This document shows positions 21,889 through 33,539 of a stretch of DNA of 64,000 nt, one piece after another (positions within the stretch are counted from its first letter, which is position 1; each line of letters opens with the position of its first letter). The stretch is from NCBI GenBank assembly GCA_036571765.1, contig BROE01000016.1, positions 8,932,892-8,996,891 of the forward strand, read 5' to 3'. Source of the stretch: Plecoglossus altivelis (Eukaryota > Chordata > Actinopteri > Osmeriformes > Plecoglossidae). Made by a program: the position numbers and the translations under genes. The notes under the pieces were generated by a model that saw only the letters and a program-made list of their open reading frames with translations, made no database searches and was not told the origin of the DNA.

Positions 21889-22769
21889 ATGTGCGGTCAT
21901 TTCCGACTCGAATGCCAGACTATTTCTGTCTGTCACACCGAGCGACCTCCGGGACCTCTCCCACCACACGAGTGCCCTTGTGATCAGACTGGTGTCACCT
22001 CTGTCAGAGTGACGTACGGCAGAACCCTGTCTGAGGCAGCTGGCCTGGGAGACGAAGCGGGGTGGGAAGGTACGACAACGATCGCTTTCCACATGCCCTG
22101 GCATATGTATCCCAGAACACATCCCATCACACGCACGTACTGTACATGGAGGGACTCACTAGAGATGACAACTCAGATAGGACCTAGAACCCCCCCCCAG
22201 GAAACGCCTTTTGCCCCCACAGTGGCACTAAATGTCCCCCTGAGACTCTACCCACCCCCCTCCCTCCAGCCCCCTCAGAGATTTCAACCTCAGGGACACT
22301 AATGTTGTATTCTCACTGTGGGGAAATGTGAGCTTTGGGTGGCGACTGACACTTGAGACCCAATGGATCCATACAGTACAAGTAAACCATTGAATAGTAA
22401 CATGGTTTGACTTTGACAGTGCTAGGGTTTGAGTTTCTCTTACAACTGCCAGAACAGATTTCCGCAGTCTGGATGTTCCACGGTAGAGACAACATTTGGT
22501 TTGGCCTCTGTATTCCGGTTGGGGAATTACCTCACACCAGCCACGATGCATTAAAACAAGGACACACCAGCTAGCAACAGCAGCAAAACATTAACATCAA
22601 ACAGGCAGAAGCAGCACCAGACTGCCTCATTAATATTGTCCAAACGGTGAAGACACAATACACCACAAATCGGAAGGGAAGAGACTGGGAACTGCATTGG
22701 TTTGGTTCAAAACTGCTAGGAGCATGCAAACGTACAAATACAGTGTTCAGCCATATTGATTTTTGGTTT
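21889..22769. other. Spacer, no gene seen
   Basis: Mixed sequence including TGACGTACGG, a C9 run near 22190 and C-rich DNA to 22270. A 137-codon plus frame (21889-22302) overlaps a 138-codon one, and neither resembles a known protein. Confidence 0.55.
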
Positions 22770-22960
22770 TGGTTCAGTATCCAAAGGATGGCGCCATGAA
22801 AATGAGGTCTGGCCTGAAGGTTTATGTCCTGCCACTGTTAGGATGAAACGTGAGCCGAGGTTTCAGCTGGGCCTGATTGTAAATGCGTTCCTCTGGATGC
22901 TCTGTGAGTGTTGGTTTTCCTCATCAGGACTGGATGAAACGGCAGGAGCGCTGACGAATG
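22770..22960. promoter_or_regulatory. CNE-like island 17
   Basis: Unique stretch with AAAGGATGGCGCCATG, CTGTTAGGATGAAACG, GCCTGATTGTAAATGCG and TGGATGCTCTGTGAG. Repeat-free but with fewer homeodomain cores, so low confidence. An 80-codon frame crosses it without recognisable features. Confidence 0.25.
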
Positions 22961-23990
22961 GGGAGGAAGCTTCCAAACGAGCATTCAGGGACACTTGACC
23001 ATTATCCTCCTTCATATTCCTGGACGGTAGCGAACGCTGATTGTGGTGTCCATTAAGACTGGTAACCTTGGAGGGATTGATTTAAAATGAACGTGTGGAA
23101 GTATAGGGGTTAGGGAGTTTGGGGAAAACGGGATGCCGTTCGGAGATATGCTGTTGGGTGTTTTGTCTTCGAAACGGTTAAAAAGGAGGTTTCAAACATT
23201 TAGGTAGTTGACAGTGAGCATACTTTTGTGTTGTGTTGTGTTGTGTGTGTGTGTTGGTACATAGAGCATGTTTACACAGCACGGACAAACACATGGATGG
23301 AATGTCCCTGAATAGGAGGATACACTGTTATTATGTTGTTGTTTAGTCTTCTATTCTAGTCTTTCACCATCCGCTCAGCTGCTGGAATAACAAATATTCA
23401 AGTTTTGGAGTTGAGAGGGGTCTCAAAGGAGTGAGGTCTGGCATTTCACAACATCAGGTACAACATGAGTATCATACATGAGAAGTCTAAAAGCGTGTCC
23501 AGTGCAATGAACAAGACATCCTTTGCCCTATAAGAAGAAGACTACTACTTTTGTTGGATAAACCAATGATGTCCTGTATGCTGATGTTATTACAATCCTT
23601 AGGTCAGCTATCGCCTTGGTATTTGTTGCAGATCTACCGATTGCAGATTGCGCATGTGTAATCCTTGGTTTCTCCCACACCATCCATGCTGTAAGAGAAT
23701 GTACAGTCCCGGTCGTGAGCTCACCTCTCCGCGGCCCGGTACTGTAAAACGCTGGTCTGTACACAGACAGTCACTCTGAATAATAGGCCTGCTAGCCGTA
23801 AATGTCAGCTCTTTAAATCACCCGGCCCAGCGCCGCGGTCCAGGAAGAGAGCGCTTCATCACAGCTTAAACTACAGACGCCCATTTATTATGTGTATGTT
23901 TATAAATCACTAAGAGACTCTGCATTCCGTACGCCTGTACGTGGGGGGAGGGGAGGCAAGGAGAGGAAAGCAAGGAGAAAAAGAGAAAGA
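22961..23990. other. Spacer, no gene seen
   Basis: Ordinary sequence, with a GTGTT/GTGTG imperfect run at 23226-23256 and a CpG-bearing patch (CACCCGGCCCAGCGCCGCGG, near 23819-23838). Confidence 0.55.
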
Positions 23991-23991
23991 C

Positions 23992-24024
23992 AGTGAGAGA
24001 GAAAGAGAGAGAGAGAGAGAGCAA
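23992..24024. repeat. (GA)n microsatellite
   Basis: GAGAGA with one AAAG interruption, about 30 bp. Confidence 0.93.
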
Positions 24025-24121
24025 TAGATGCATATGGGTCTGAATGTCACTGATGTGTAAATGAAATAGAGGGAGGGTCTGAGAAAGATAACAAACAGAC
24101 TGATGCAGTCCAGACACATAA

Positions 24122-24144
24122 AGGCACACACATGCATACACACG

Positions 24145-24175
<31 letters not shown>

Positions 24176-24214
24176 ACACACATATACACACGTACACAAA
24201 CCCTCACTCACGCG

Positions 24215-24246
<32 letters not shown>

Positions 24247-24254
24247 CACACACC
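24122..24254. repeat. Compound (CA)n block
   Basis: Three CA runs (about 24139-24168, 24171-24182 and 24215-24252) separated by TACACG, CACTC and CGCG words. The minus-strand frames reading V, C and M repeats, and the H/T frame on plus, are artefacts. Confidence 0.95.
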
Positions 24255-24689
24255 TGCCTACTGCACCATCTTAAAGGAGCTGTGGGGTAAGAACAAGACA
24301 ATACATAAACATTTCAAATGATTCGTTGGTCTAGAAATTGTTTCTGTCAAAGAAATACAGACAACATGAATGGCTGTACTGTCCTCCCCTTCAAGAGCGT
24401 CCGACCCCACAGAGCTACGTGATGAGCATTAGAGCAGTCTTAAAGGGAACTTAGCAAATCAGCAGTGGTACCTCTGGGATGGAACATCCCCAACACACAC
24501 AAAGACTGTGGCAGGTATAGTAACACATGCAAGCACACACACGTTCTCACCCTTCACAGTACCATGCAGGTGTGCATCTTACTGTCACACTATCCTTTTC
24601 AGGGCTCCAGAACACCCTTTTGTTACACACCACTACAGTAATATTCACAGTTGCCTGGCGGTGAATTCCGCAGTCATAAAGACTGTCTG
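24255..24689. other. Spacer, no gene seen
   Basis: Unique sequence with small CA patches. Nothing supportable. Confidence 0.55.
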
Positions 24690-24852
24690 CCCACAATGAC
24701 TGTCCACGGGCAAAATGATTCTTCCATCTACGTATACAGATCAGTCAAAATAATCAAATTAGCTCTTTCATCCTGGTATTTTTACGGGCTCATCTCAAAG
24801 ATTTATGATCAACAGCAGCTAGACTCGGTGAAGTCCACTGTGTATATGTATC
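24690..24852. promoter_or_regulatory. CNE-like island 18
   Basis: AGATCAGTCAAAATAATC, AATCAAATTAGCTC, TATTTTTACGGGC and AAGATTTATGATCAAC fall within 110 bp. ATCAAATTAG joins a PBX/TCF-like ATCAAA to a homeodomain TTAG. Repeat-free and strongly enhancer-like. Confidence 0.45.
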
Positions 24853-24992
24853 CCTGAGTGCTTTCACTCTCCTCATTCCTCTCATAAAAGATGGCACATT
24901 CCTTCACTTTATTCAACTCTTGGTCTTTTTATGTTCCGCTGCAGGGCTGGAACATGTACCATGCTGTCCTTTATCTTTCTTTTTGGTTCCAT

Positions 24993-25045
<53 letters not shown>

Positions 25046-25072
25046 TCTATCTATCTCTCTCTCTCCTCTCTC

Positions 25073-25116
<44 letters not shown>

Positions 25117-25134
25117 CCCCTCCCTCTCTCTCTT
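24993..25134. repeat. (CT)n microsatellite, about 140 bp
   Basis: CT runs interrupted by CCTC, TATC and CCCTC. Overlapping plus frames of 111-155 codons across it are (SL)n/(LS)n translations, not genes, and the minus frame is (RE)n. Confidence 0.97.
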
Positions 25135-25413
25135 TGTCATGTCTTTGCCTTCAGCTTCTGTGCAGGACTGGACGCACTTCAAAACACTGTGCTCACCTAC
25201 AGTGCATGTACTGTGCCACATACAATCTACACTCACACAAAGACATGGCCGCACACACACTCCTAGGCCAGTCCCTGTTCCCCAGGCTATTCTGTTTTCT
25301 CTCAGGTACTTTGAAGGGTTCGGCAGGAGAATCAGAGTAAACCACATCTCCTCAGCTGCTGGGATCCCCTGGCTACCTCTAGAATAGAGAGGAACACACG
25401 TGTCCTTCAAGAA

Positions 25414-25433
25414 CTGATCTGAGGTCAGATCAG
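25414..25433. repeat. Short inverted repeat CTGATCTGA-GG-TCAGATCAG
   Basis: Nine-base perfect arms around a two-base centre. AGGTCA is contained at the centre, so a receptor half-site or a simple dyad are equally possible. Confidence 0.8.
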
Positions 25434-25640
25434 GGCTGCTCCCATTAACGATGCAGTACAGTTTAGAATCTGGGTGAGAAAACTTGATCCTTGTTGTGTA
25501 CAAGGGGCGAGGGGGGATCTGAATCTGTAGTCATTTGGGTAGGTGCGGAACAGTTTGTTGAATGCTAAGACTGTGAGCTTTCAGAAAGCCTTGGATGGAA
25601 CAGATCAGGAGTTCTGGGAGAAACCAGGTAACTGACATTC

Positions 25641-25736
25641 TTAACAGACATTAGGATGACCTGCTTAACAGACACTAGGTTGACCTGCTCAACAGACACT
25701 AGGATGACCTGCTCAACAGACACTAAGATGACCTGC
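25641..25736. repeat. 24-bp tandem repeat, 4 copies
   Basis: Units at 25641-25664, 25665-25688, 25689-25712 and 25713-25736 share the pattern TNAACAGACANTANGNTGACCTGC with one to three differences each. Each unit carries TGACCTG. The unit length is a multiple of three and the array is open in some frames, but no gene surrounds it. Confidence 0.95.
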
Positions 25737-26429
25737 CCATGAGCTTGACATGGGCAGACATGAAGGGTCTCAGAAATACAGCGAAGTGAAGATCCATGAT
25801 TACGTCAGCAAAGAAAACACAAATAGAGAGGGAGAGAGGGGTGGAGGGAGAGAAGGAAGTGGAAAGAGTCAGAGAAGGAGCGATGTATGGGCCACAGTGT
25901 ATATGGGCTTTCAGTGCGTCTCTCCTCCTCTTCCTGCACATTAGCTTGCTGTAAGTTACAGGAGGTGAATGTCAGAAAGTTGAAATAACACTGAGGTTGA
26001 ACCAAATCCTTTTTTTCATTCTTTCACTCTGAAGACCGAAATATATTTGCTAAAATGAATTGCATTTATATAAAAATACATATTATATTCAAAGATTCCC
26101 CAACTAAATTGCCTTCTTTTAACACGACATATATCATATTACACAAAGGCTAATATGCGTGCATGGATGAAAAAAATACTACTATCCTTTACTAGTACTA
26201 TCCTTTACTAGCTACTCACAAACTAAACACACAAGCTGAACAGCAGCATTCTAAAAAGGACGTCATCTATTTCATGACATCAATACCTTTTAATCCCCCG
26301 TTTTGTTACCAGGAATTACATCCATATCTGTTGAACCTGGTTTGTCTCGTCTACACCCAACCCAACTCCAGTCAAAGCTGACCCCCACTCATCGATACAG
26401 ACACTGCATCCAGCCTGCTCAGCCTCTAC
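25737..26429. other. Spacer with a 16-bp direct duplication
   Basis: A GA/GGA-rich patch at about 25825-25860 and AT-rich DNA at 26030-26200. A perfect 16-bp tandem duplication TACTATCCTTTACTAG lies at 26180-26195 and 26196-26211. No gene seen. Confidence 0.6.
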
Positions 26430-26740
26430 CTCGGAATTGCTTCTAATTGAGACGTATCTGTATTGACCAGCGCAATCTACAAGTCGCTCATTGAATATGA
26501 AAAATTGAGTTCGAAGGGGCTGGGAGGGGGAAGGCAATCAATGGTATGGATCAACATGTGCTTGGTTATGCCCGGGGGTGAGTGTGTGAGGGGCGGGGGC
26601 GGAGTGGGACTGGGAGGGGGACGGGGGATTTGGGTGGCTGGATGAGCTCTCTCCACGCTCGCTATATTGGAGATCTGAATGAATAATGGCATTGTCACAG
26701 ACTGGGCAATTACCACCAATGCTCGTTTATTAAATTGGGG
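26430..26740. promoter_or_regulatory. CNE-like island 19, split by a G-rich insert
   Basis: Left: GAATTGCTTCTAATTGAG, CTGTATTGACCAGCGC and GCTCATTGAATATG. Then a G-rich low-complexity stretch runs at about 26575-26635. Right: GAATGAATAATGGC, CATTGTCACAG, GGGCAATTACC and CGTTTATTAAATTGG. The two flanks look like halves of one enhancer separated by repeat expansion. That is inference. Confidence 0.4.
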
Positions 26741-27369
26741 GGTGGGGGGTGGGTGGGTGGAGGTGGGGGTGTGATGGCTACAGTGCTCCGGGCCAGTGGC
26801 GTGGGTTGGGATGATGGAGGGATGAAGGGAGAGCAGCACAGAAGCCCAGGGATACCAATAGAGAGACAGAATCATTGGCATGGTCTGTCACACCCAGATA
26901 GAAAGATATTGTGTCCCTCATTGGTTTAAAAAGAATTGATCGTAGAGGAGTAGACATAGATAATATATGTACTACTGTACATGAAGGCTAGACCAGGAAA
27001 AAGTAACATCCAGAAACACCCTGTACAGTAAAGAGTTTACTCTTTAAAACCATTTCTCAATTTATTATCGAGAAATGTAAAATAGCCTAAGTAATTTGTG
27101 TCCAAGATCAACAAACACACGGGGGTGGTATATAACTTCTTGATACCAATATTTGACAACGCACTTGCAGCACATTGCACTGCGGGAATATTTCACAGTG
27201 ATTTGCCTCCTCCTTCTCGCTCTCTCTTTCTCTCTCGGACGATCCAACCTTCTGAGGGCCAACAGACCTGAACCTTTGCACCCTTTCTGACTAAGCTATG
27301 CCCCTTCAGTTGTTCACCTTCACCCCTTTCTCTTTTGCTATCTCCCCTCATCCCTTCTCACCCTGTCTG
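26741..27369. other. Spacer with GGGT-rich tract
   Basis: A G/T-rich run (GGGGTGGG, about 26737-26772) is followed by ordinary DNA. No gene seen. Confidence 0.6.
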
Positions 27370-27530
27370 TCTTTAAGTCTGAAATGCTAAGAAAACACAG
27401 TGGCCATTTGGACTCTGCTGTGAATCAGTCAGCAGCTGGCGGCTGATCAATGAGAAAGAAAACAAATCCAGCCAGAAGGAATTTAGTTTGGAACGCGGCC
27501 ACCCTCAATGATCATAACCTACAGTAGAGC
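27370..27530. promoter_or_regulatory. CNE-like island 20
   Basis: GTGGCCATTTGG, CTGTGAATCAGTCAGCAGC, GCGGCTGATCAATGAG and CTCAATGATCATAACC. TGATCAATGA and CAATGATCA are related PBX/homeodomain-like words about 70 bp apart. Confidence 0.35.
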
Positions 27531-27554
27531 TGCGGAGAGATGGGTATGGTATGG

Positions 27555-27620
27555 TTTGTGTGTGTATGCGCTCGTGCACGTGCACATGTGTGCGCGCGCA
27601 TGCGGTGTGTGTGAAAAGGG
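27555..27620. repeat. Alternating purine-pyrimidine tract (Z-DNA-prone)
   Basis: TGTGTGTATGCG leads to GTGCACGTGCACATGTGTGC and GCGCGCATGCGG, alternating for about 60 bp and containing CACGTG. It differs from plain microsatellites in its high CpG content. It is followed at 27660-27710 by C-rich low complexity. Confidence 0.8.
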
Positions 27621-27869
27621 GCTTCACTCGGCCTTGCCCATTTGAACCGCTCTCTCAGTTTCCCCCCCAACCCCCCCCTCCCTACGCCACCCCAGCCCCC
27701 CCTCAGCCCAGCAATGAGGAACTCCATCACAACGTCCCAGCCCCCTGTGTATTTGTGTACACACATTCACCGATAAGTAAGACGTGTTTGACTCGTGACT
27801 CACCCTGGTCCAATTGTGGCTGTTGCACAGTCCTGCCATGTTTCTCTTGTGGTGCCACGGCACTCTGAG

Positions 27870-27902
27870 TGTCCCCACAGTGTCCCCACAGTGTCCCCAC
27901 AG
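27870..27902. repeat. 11-bp tandem repeat, 3 perfect copies
   Basis: TGTCCCCACAG repeated at 27870-27880, 27881-27891 and 27892-27902 without differences, so recent or homogenised. Each unit ends in CCACAG, resembling a splice acceptor, but no exon is evident. Confidence 0.95.
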
Positions 27903-28649
27903 TGGCACGGATTCACATAGAGGACGTATTGTTAGTGTGGCTTGGGAAAGAGTGCAGTTGAGAACATTAATAGCGACAATTCCATAATTTCCCTCTGCCT
28001 CTCCATTTCCTCCTCATTCAGCTTTGGGAGAATCTTTGGGGGGGGGGGGAGTTCCCTTGTGGGAATGTAGCCATTGATAAACACCACGAAAAGGCAGATT
28101 GACTTGTGAAAAGAGAGGCAAGTATGAAGATGTTTTTTAGAGGAACTGATATGGCAGTGGTACTGCTTACGTGACAGTATAGTTTGCCATCGTACTTAGA
28201 TGACCACATTAGCTAGATGAACACATTCTTTGCATCACTAAAACAAATTTAAGAAGGTAGATGCTGCATGGAGTGTTGTTTTGTTCAATTTTACATTTTG
28301 TTTTTTTGTGCCACAAGATAGACAGATGGTAGAGTTCTTTTCCCCAAGTGTCTCCCGGCCTGCCTAGGTGCAAGTGCTGTGCACAGTGTGTGTGTGTCTG
28401 TGTGTGTTTGTGTGTGTGTCCACAGTGTGTGTGCAGGGAGGAGTCTCTACACCATCAAGCAGCAGTGTAAGAGCCCGGTGCAGCTACCCACCCACACACT
28501 CTGTACAGTACATCCCTTCATCTGAATGTAAACACACACACACACACACATATCCCTGCACAGCCTGCCCTCTGAGGACAAGCATTCCCCACCCCCACAT
28601 GTGGCGCTATGTGCTGGGTGCAGATCACTGCACGGTGCGTGCCACCGAG
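27903..28649. repeat. Spacer with G12, GT and CA runs
   Basis: G12 at about 28038-28049, a GT-rich run at 28386-28434 and a (CA)n run at 28531-28550. No gene seen. A 133-codon plus frame (28368-28769) begins inside the GT run and is not recognised. Confidence 0.65.
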
Positions 28650-28770
28650 GAGCCTGCAGTCATTACCCTCAGCTCCTCTTCTTTTGTTAATTACCAAACC
28701 CACAACGACCTTGGCTGTTGTGTAATTAGTCTCATGAAGGTGATAGAATGCCAATTAAAGCTGTCTTAAG
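28650..28770. promoter_or_regulatory. CNE-like island 21
   Basis: TTTTGTTAATTACC, TTGTGTAATTAGTC and GCCAATTAAAGC fall within 80 bp. Three TAATTA/AATTA homeodomain cores in unique DNA. Confidence 0.4.
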
Positions 28771-30354
28771 ACAGGGAAGCATATCTGTTTATAATATGGT
28801 GTTCAAATACGTTTTCTTACACCTGACTTGGGTTCATATGTATCTGTCATGTTTGACAAGGGAATTGTATATTCCGTCACGGCTATGTGGTTTGTGGTCG
28901 TTTTTCCGAAGGCAAGCCAGCATCCACTCTTTCGAAAATAGTAGCGCCATTACACACACAATTCACACACAATCTGTGTTTATGTGTGATTCACAGAAAA
29001 TGAAATTATTTTGCAAGTGCCTTTCCAAACCCTTCCACGTGTCAGCCAGAAAGATGACAAGGCCTCTGTTTCTCTGATCCAAGTTAGAAATTCATGTCTC
29101 CTCCTTATTCTCTAGGCCAACTTCCCCTCCTTCCTTTATCTTTATGTAAAACACACATTGTGAAAGGTCAGAGTGTGTGTGCATATGAATGCATTTAGTG
29201 TGCATATTTGTGGGCCAGCGTTTGCGTGTGTGTGTTGTTGCCTGTGTGTGAGAGTGCTTGGTAGGGCGTGAGCATGAGTGTGTGTGTGTTTGCAAAGTGT
29301 GTGAGTATGTGTTCAGATGTGGACTTCAGTCTGTCTCCCATGCATGCTGTGCTCATTGAGAGGTGCTGTCTCGTGCCTGGGGGGCTACGGAGGATAGGCC
29401 AGGCTGACTGGCGGGCGGGCGGGCAGGCAGGCAGGCGGGCGGGCAGGCGCCAGAGAAAGAGGTCACATCCATATTCATCACATAGGACATGCACATGTAA
29501 ACCGTTTTAATATGCCGTGACAAGGGAAAGTGTCAGGGCAAAAGCTAAGGAAGAGAAAAGAATGAGAGTGAAGAGGATATCAAGATGATTCTTGTAAAGA
29601 GGTACTTGTTTTCTGTTGATGTCAACCTGGCCAAGCCATGCTTTCCTATTGTTTGCTGCTTCTGACTAAATCAAATCATGTCACACACTAAACGGGTGTG
29701 AATAGAGACATACTAACAGACTTAAGAGGCAATTCGACAAAGACAAAAAGTGACTTTGTTTGAGAGAAATGTTCAGTGGTTCAATGGATTGAGGACAGTA
29801 ATGGTTTTAGGGAGTTTTGCCTGTGAAGGGGAACCTGTGCGGAGCAAGAGAATCTCTCTGGACCAGGAGGGGTTTATCATCTCCACATCACAACAAGGGG
29901 GGGAGAGCACTTCTTTTTGACAGAGGAGATTTACAGTGTCAGATGCTGACAGCCATTCACCACACCAGTCCTTCACAAAGCAACCTTTGAAGTCACAACA
30001 ATAAAAAAACTGAAAACAAAGAGGGGGGGAAAACATAATCCAATCAAATTAATGGGAAAAACCAAAGCAACGTATCAGTGACCTCGGCAGGGGACAGAGC
30101 GTACATATCCATTCAAGGGACCGACTGGAGTTGGAGAAGATCACAAAAGAAAAAAAGACCCTTTTGACGCAACACTTAACCCCTCAGCAGTTCACGTTTG
30201 ACAATGACAGCACACAGTGCCCCGCTGTCATGAAGTGGTTTGTTGATGCTTTACCTGTATTGGGCTACATGAGGGAGGGGGAGGGACCTTCAGGATGTGT
30301 CTACTGGGACTGTTGGTAACCTGATTCAGCCTATTCAGACCTGTCAGGAGAACC
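28771..30354. other. Spacer with GT-rich and (GGCG/AGGC) repeats
   Basis: GT-rich imperfect DNA at 29174-29305 and a GGGC/AGGC tetranucleotide array at 29409-29450. Otherwise ordinary. No gene seen. Confidence 0.6.
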
Positions 30355-30480
30355 CTCTGGCATTCTCACTACAGTCTTAATTCCCTCAAAGGTTCAGAGG
30401 CAACATCAGGGAGCTTCCAGGAGAGCGTTAATTACAATATCAGTTTTCCTCAGTCAGGAACCAGGAATGGCCTTGCACCT
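30355..30480. promoter_or_regulatory. CNE-like island 22
   Basis: GTCTTAATTCCCTC, CTCAAAGGTTCAGAGG, GAGCGTTAATTACAATATC and TCAGTTTTCCTCAG. Short and repeat-free. Confidence 0.3.
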
Positions 30481-30549
30481 GAGACAATAGCATGAAAAGA
30501 CAAATTGCGATCCATGGAAAGTGTTCCGTGGTCCATTTATGTGGAATCA

Positions 30550-30990
30550 GCAGTTTATGACTACGTTTGATTGAAAGGTTATTTTCCCGTCTGAGGCACA
30601 ATAATTGCCCGACATTTCGGACCAGGCATCCTTTAAATCGTCTTTTAATAAAGTTCTACACAATCCACATACTGTCCTCACCACTTCAAAGAATCATCCA
30701 ATCCGAATGTAAAGTAAAGCATCATTGTTGGTGCCTGGGAATCGGAGCGAGACATGATTCTCTCCGGTGAAGCTGTGTGCTGTTGCCTCTGCTGTCAGCC
30801 CTAACCTCCTGTTTGGCTGAAGCAGTGGGGAACCCTCCTCAATCACCATAAGGAGCTCCTCTCAGCCCTGCTCATATTTTAACCGCTGTCCCAGACTCGA
30901 GCCAAACCATAGGGGCTCCCTGGATCACCCGTCAGCGGGTGTAACCTTAGCGCCAAAATTGCCTTTTGACGATGTAACTGGTGTTGTTTT
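30550..30990. promoter_or_regulatory. CNE-like island 23
   Basis: Left module: GGCACAATAATTGCCCG, TTTAAATCGTCTTTTAATAA and CAAAGAATCATCCAATCCG. Right module at about 30885-30990: CGTCAGCGGGTGTAACC, GCGCCAAAATTGCC and TTGACGATGTAAC. Repeat-free with scattered CpG. Probably two elements. Confidence 0.4.
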
Positions 30991-31081
30991 AAGAGGGCCC
31001 CCTGAAAAAATGATTTAATCATTTTTCTCTTTCTCACTTACTTTTCCCAGCATGGAGGCAGAGTGAGAGAAAGCTGGAAAG

Positions 31082-31137
31082 AGGAGGGGAGAGAGAGCGC
31101 GAGAGAGCGAGAGAGAGCGAGAGAGAGCGAGAGAGAC
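31082..31137. repeat. (GA)n with regular CG interruptions
   Basis: Roughly 10-bp period CGAGAGAGAG repeated about four times after a GA run. It ends abruptly at an A-run. Confidence 0.93.
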
Positions 31138-32069
31138 AAAAAAAAAGCTGCATTCCAAACAAGTGAAGAAGGAGAGACATTACCGAGTACATTTCCGGAG
31201 CGAAAGGGAGGAAAGCTCTTACAAGGCAGTTCTTAATAGGATCTTAGGGTTCTGAGAAGTCTTAGGCAGGCTACCCCTCTCAAGAAGCCCATTGGGAAAA
31301 TATATGACCCAGGGTTTTTAATCAAAACTCAGCAGACGCTGTACAAATACTGACATCATTGCAAAAATCTGGTTCGCCCAAAACCTGTGGGTTTTCTCGA
31401 ATCCATGTTTATTTTGTTACTACTGTAGCTAAGCTGCAAAGTCATTGATTAAACTGTAACTATTTACTTTCCATACAAATCTTCCTCTGTAAAATTAAAT
31501 GTGTTCAAATGTACAAACACACACACACACACACTCCAACACGAGTCATGGAAGACCGTGCTAATTGTACACACTGTATTGTTTATCAGACCTCCATAAG
31601 TGACTGATATTCACTTGAAAGTTTGAAGATTTATTCAATATTGTTTTTGAGTACTGTTTTCTACAAAGTTTCTCAATGTAGTTAGGCCAAACCAACCAAA
31701 GTTGCCCAGCCTAAATAAAACACGGTTGCCAACCCAAACAATTTGTCAAATTTGCCTTATGACAGAAGTGACAGAAGGAATTCAGACGCTTAAGTAAAAT
31801 ATTGATCATTCTAAAACTTTGCTTGCATGGTATTTGTATAACTGTGATATCGCCAAACAAGCCACATTTGTAACGGAAATACTTTAGCTGAAAATGCAAG
31901 GTCCCTAAACGAGGAAGTTCGTTGGGGCAGCGAGACATAAAAATCCGACTGGACATTTGTGGACCAAAAAACGACAGGAGCAGATGCCCATGTGCCTTCA
32001 TCATGCTCCTGCCCCACCACACGAACCTCCCCCTCACTCCTTCTCCACTGACTTTATAGTGCTTACCCA
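31138..32069. other. Spacer, no gene seen
   Basis: Ordinary AT-rich sequence with one short CA run (31514-31534). A 119-codon minus frame (31711-32070) has no recognisable domain; a second 69-codon frame shadows it. Confidence 0.55.
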
Positions 32070-32262
32070 ACCTGAATGATAATCCTGACCAACATCATTT
32101 ATGTAAATGTAATTAGGGCCAGGAACATGATAGCAGGACGCAGGGTGCCAACGGAAATTTATCACTCCAAACGCACTGGCTCTAAACATTCAATTAAAAT
32201 ATTGAGTTTCGCAAGATTTAATCTAAACGCAATAAATTACTGTGTGGAAGAAGGGTGAGCGC
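32070..32262. promoter_or_regulatory. CNE-like island 24
   Basis: CCTGAATGATAATCCTG, CATTTATGTAAATGTAATT, GTAATTAGGGCC, GAAATTTATCACTCC, TCAATTAAAATATTGAG, GATTTAATC and CAATAAATTACTG are packed into 190 bp. It ends sharply before ordinary DNA. TAATCC is a bicoid-class (OTX/PITX) word. One of the best islands in the middle of the window. Confidence 0.5.
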
Positions 32263-33539
32263 CACTGAGTTCTGAGTCTAGTATTTGGCTGCTGTGGGGG
32301 ACTTGGCTGAGTGGTGAGACTGCAGCCTCCTGAACCTAAAGAATGGCGGACAGAGTTGGAGGAAGTGGGGAAGGCTCCGTGCTGCGAGCTGGGCCCTTGC
32401 CATGGTTACTGGGGAGCACGCCAGGGGAGTAAATGAACACTGGTGAGGTAGAGACAGACGGTGAGGTAGAGTAGAGTACTGGGAACTCCTGAACCCCCCG
32501 ATGAGCATCAAAGGAGCACCGAGGAGGCCTCTCCGGTTTCAGGTTTGGCTGCTGACTCTGTGAGAGAGTGAGGATGTGAGAGGGGTGTGCTTTTTTTTTT
32601 TGGCAGGCTAGGATCCGATGAGTCTTTTATGCTTCCCTCCAAATATGACCCTTTCAGAGAGATCTTAGACCAGTCCAAATATAGAGCACACTGGAGAAGT
32701 GTCTCAAGTGGAAAGACCAGCATTTGCTCAACCTATGCCCTACCTGCTGGCTTCGGTTTAAAGGGAAAACAGAAGTGTTTTTTTTACTTCTAGTACATTT
32801 TCTTCTTCCAATGGATGATACTCTTAGCAGAATTATCTTATACAATTAAACATTCATTTTCTTTGTGTCAATTATGACGGTCTAGCTATATTGGCTCCAC
32901 CGCATCACTGCAAATGTATTTTAAATGAACTTTAACCCACACCTATTTAGTTCTAGTTCCACACCAAATGGTATGGATATTGGTGACACCTGCAACCTGC
33001 AACAAACACATGGAGGTTATTTACTGTTCATCTCCTAAGTCAGACGTGGTGCTTACAGATGTGTTTCCAAGGTGATAAACCTTTCACTCTCAAGGTGACG
33101 AGTGGATGGGAAATGGTTAGATGGTTCGCACCACAAGGTTCGCACGCGTGCCTGCGTACACAAACACACTCACACGTGCACACTCCTTCATATTCGCACA
33201 CATAAATGTTAATTAGCAGATATTTATTCCCAAACATTTCCGTATAGTCTACCGTCCAAAAGTGCACGCACTCATTCTCAAGCTGTCGTTTGTTCTTGAA
33301 CGCACCTCAACACAACCATACTATGTACTACTTAAAATGCCTACAAATCAATGCGAAATGTAAACTCTCACGCTCATGGATGGGGCGTTCTCCTACATAA
33401 GAGCCTGTGTAGGTGGGTGTCTGAACTGCTGTCTCCAGTCAATTAGTGTGTGTGTGAGGCAGGAGAGTCAATCCACGACGCATTATTCATTACCATCGCC
33501 TTGTTTCCACCCTTGTTCGCAAAAACAAACCTGCTGGCT
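32263..33539. other. Spacer, no gene seen
   Basis: Contains a T11 run near 32590, a short CA-rich patch at 33155-33185 and ordinary AT-rich sequence. Confidence 0.55.

Noticed and set aside
21567..22302. Two overlapping frames of 137-138 codons
   Set aside because: They overlap in different frames, include a poly-C proline tract, and match no family I know.
23501..23520. CAGTGCAATG, resembling miR-130/301
   Set aside because: Only the first ten bases match and no hairpin partner is visible.
24891..25503. Overlapping frames of 111-155 codons across 24.9-25.5 kb on both strands
   Set aside because: They are (SL)n, (LS)n or (RE)n translations of a CT/GA microsatellite with chance extensions.
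25641..25736. The 24-bp tandem repeat read as a CRISPR-like array
   Set aside because: The units are directly adjacent with no spacers, and the DNA is vertebrate.
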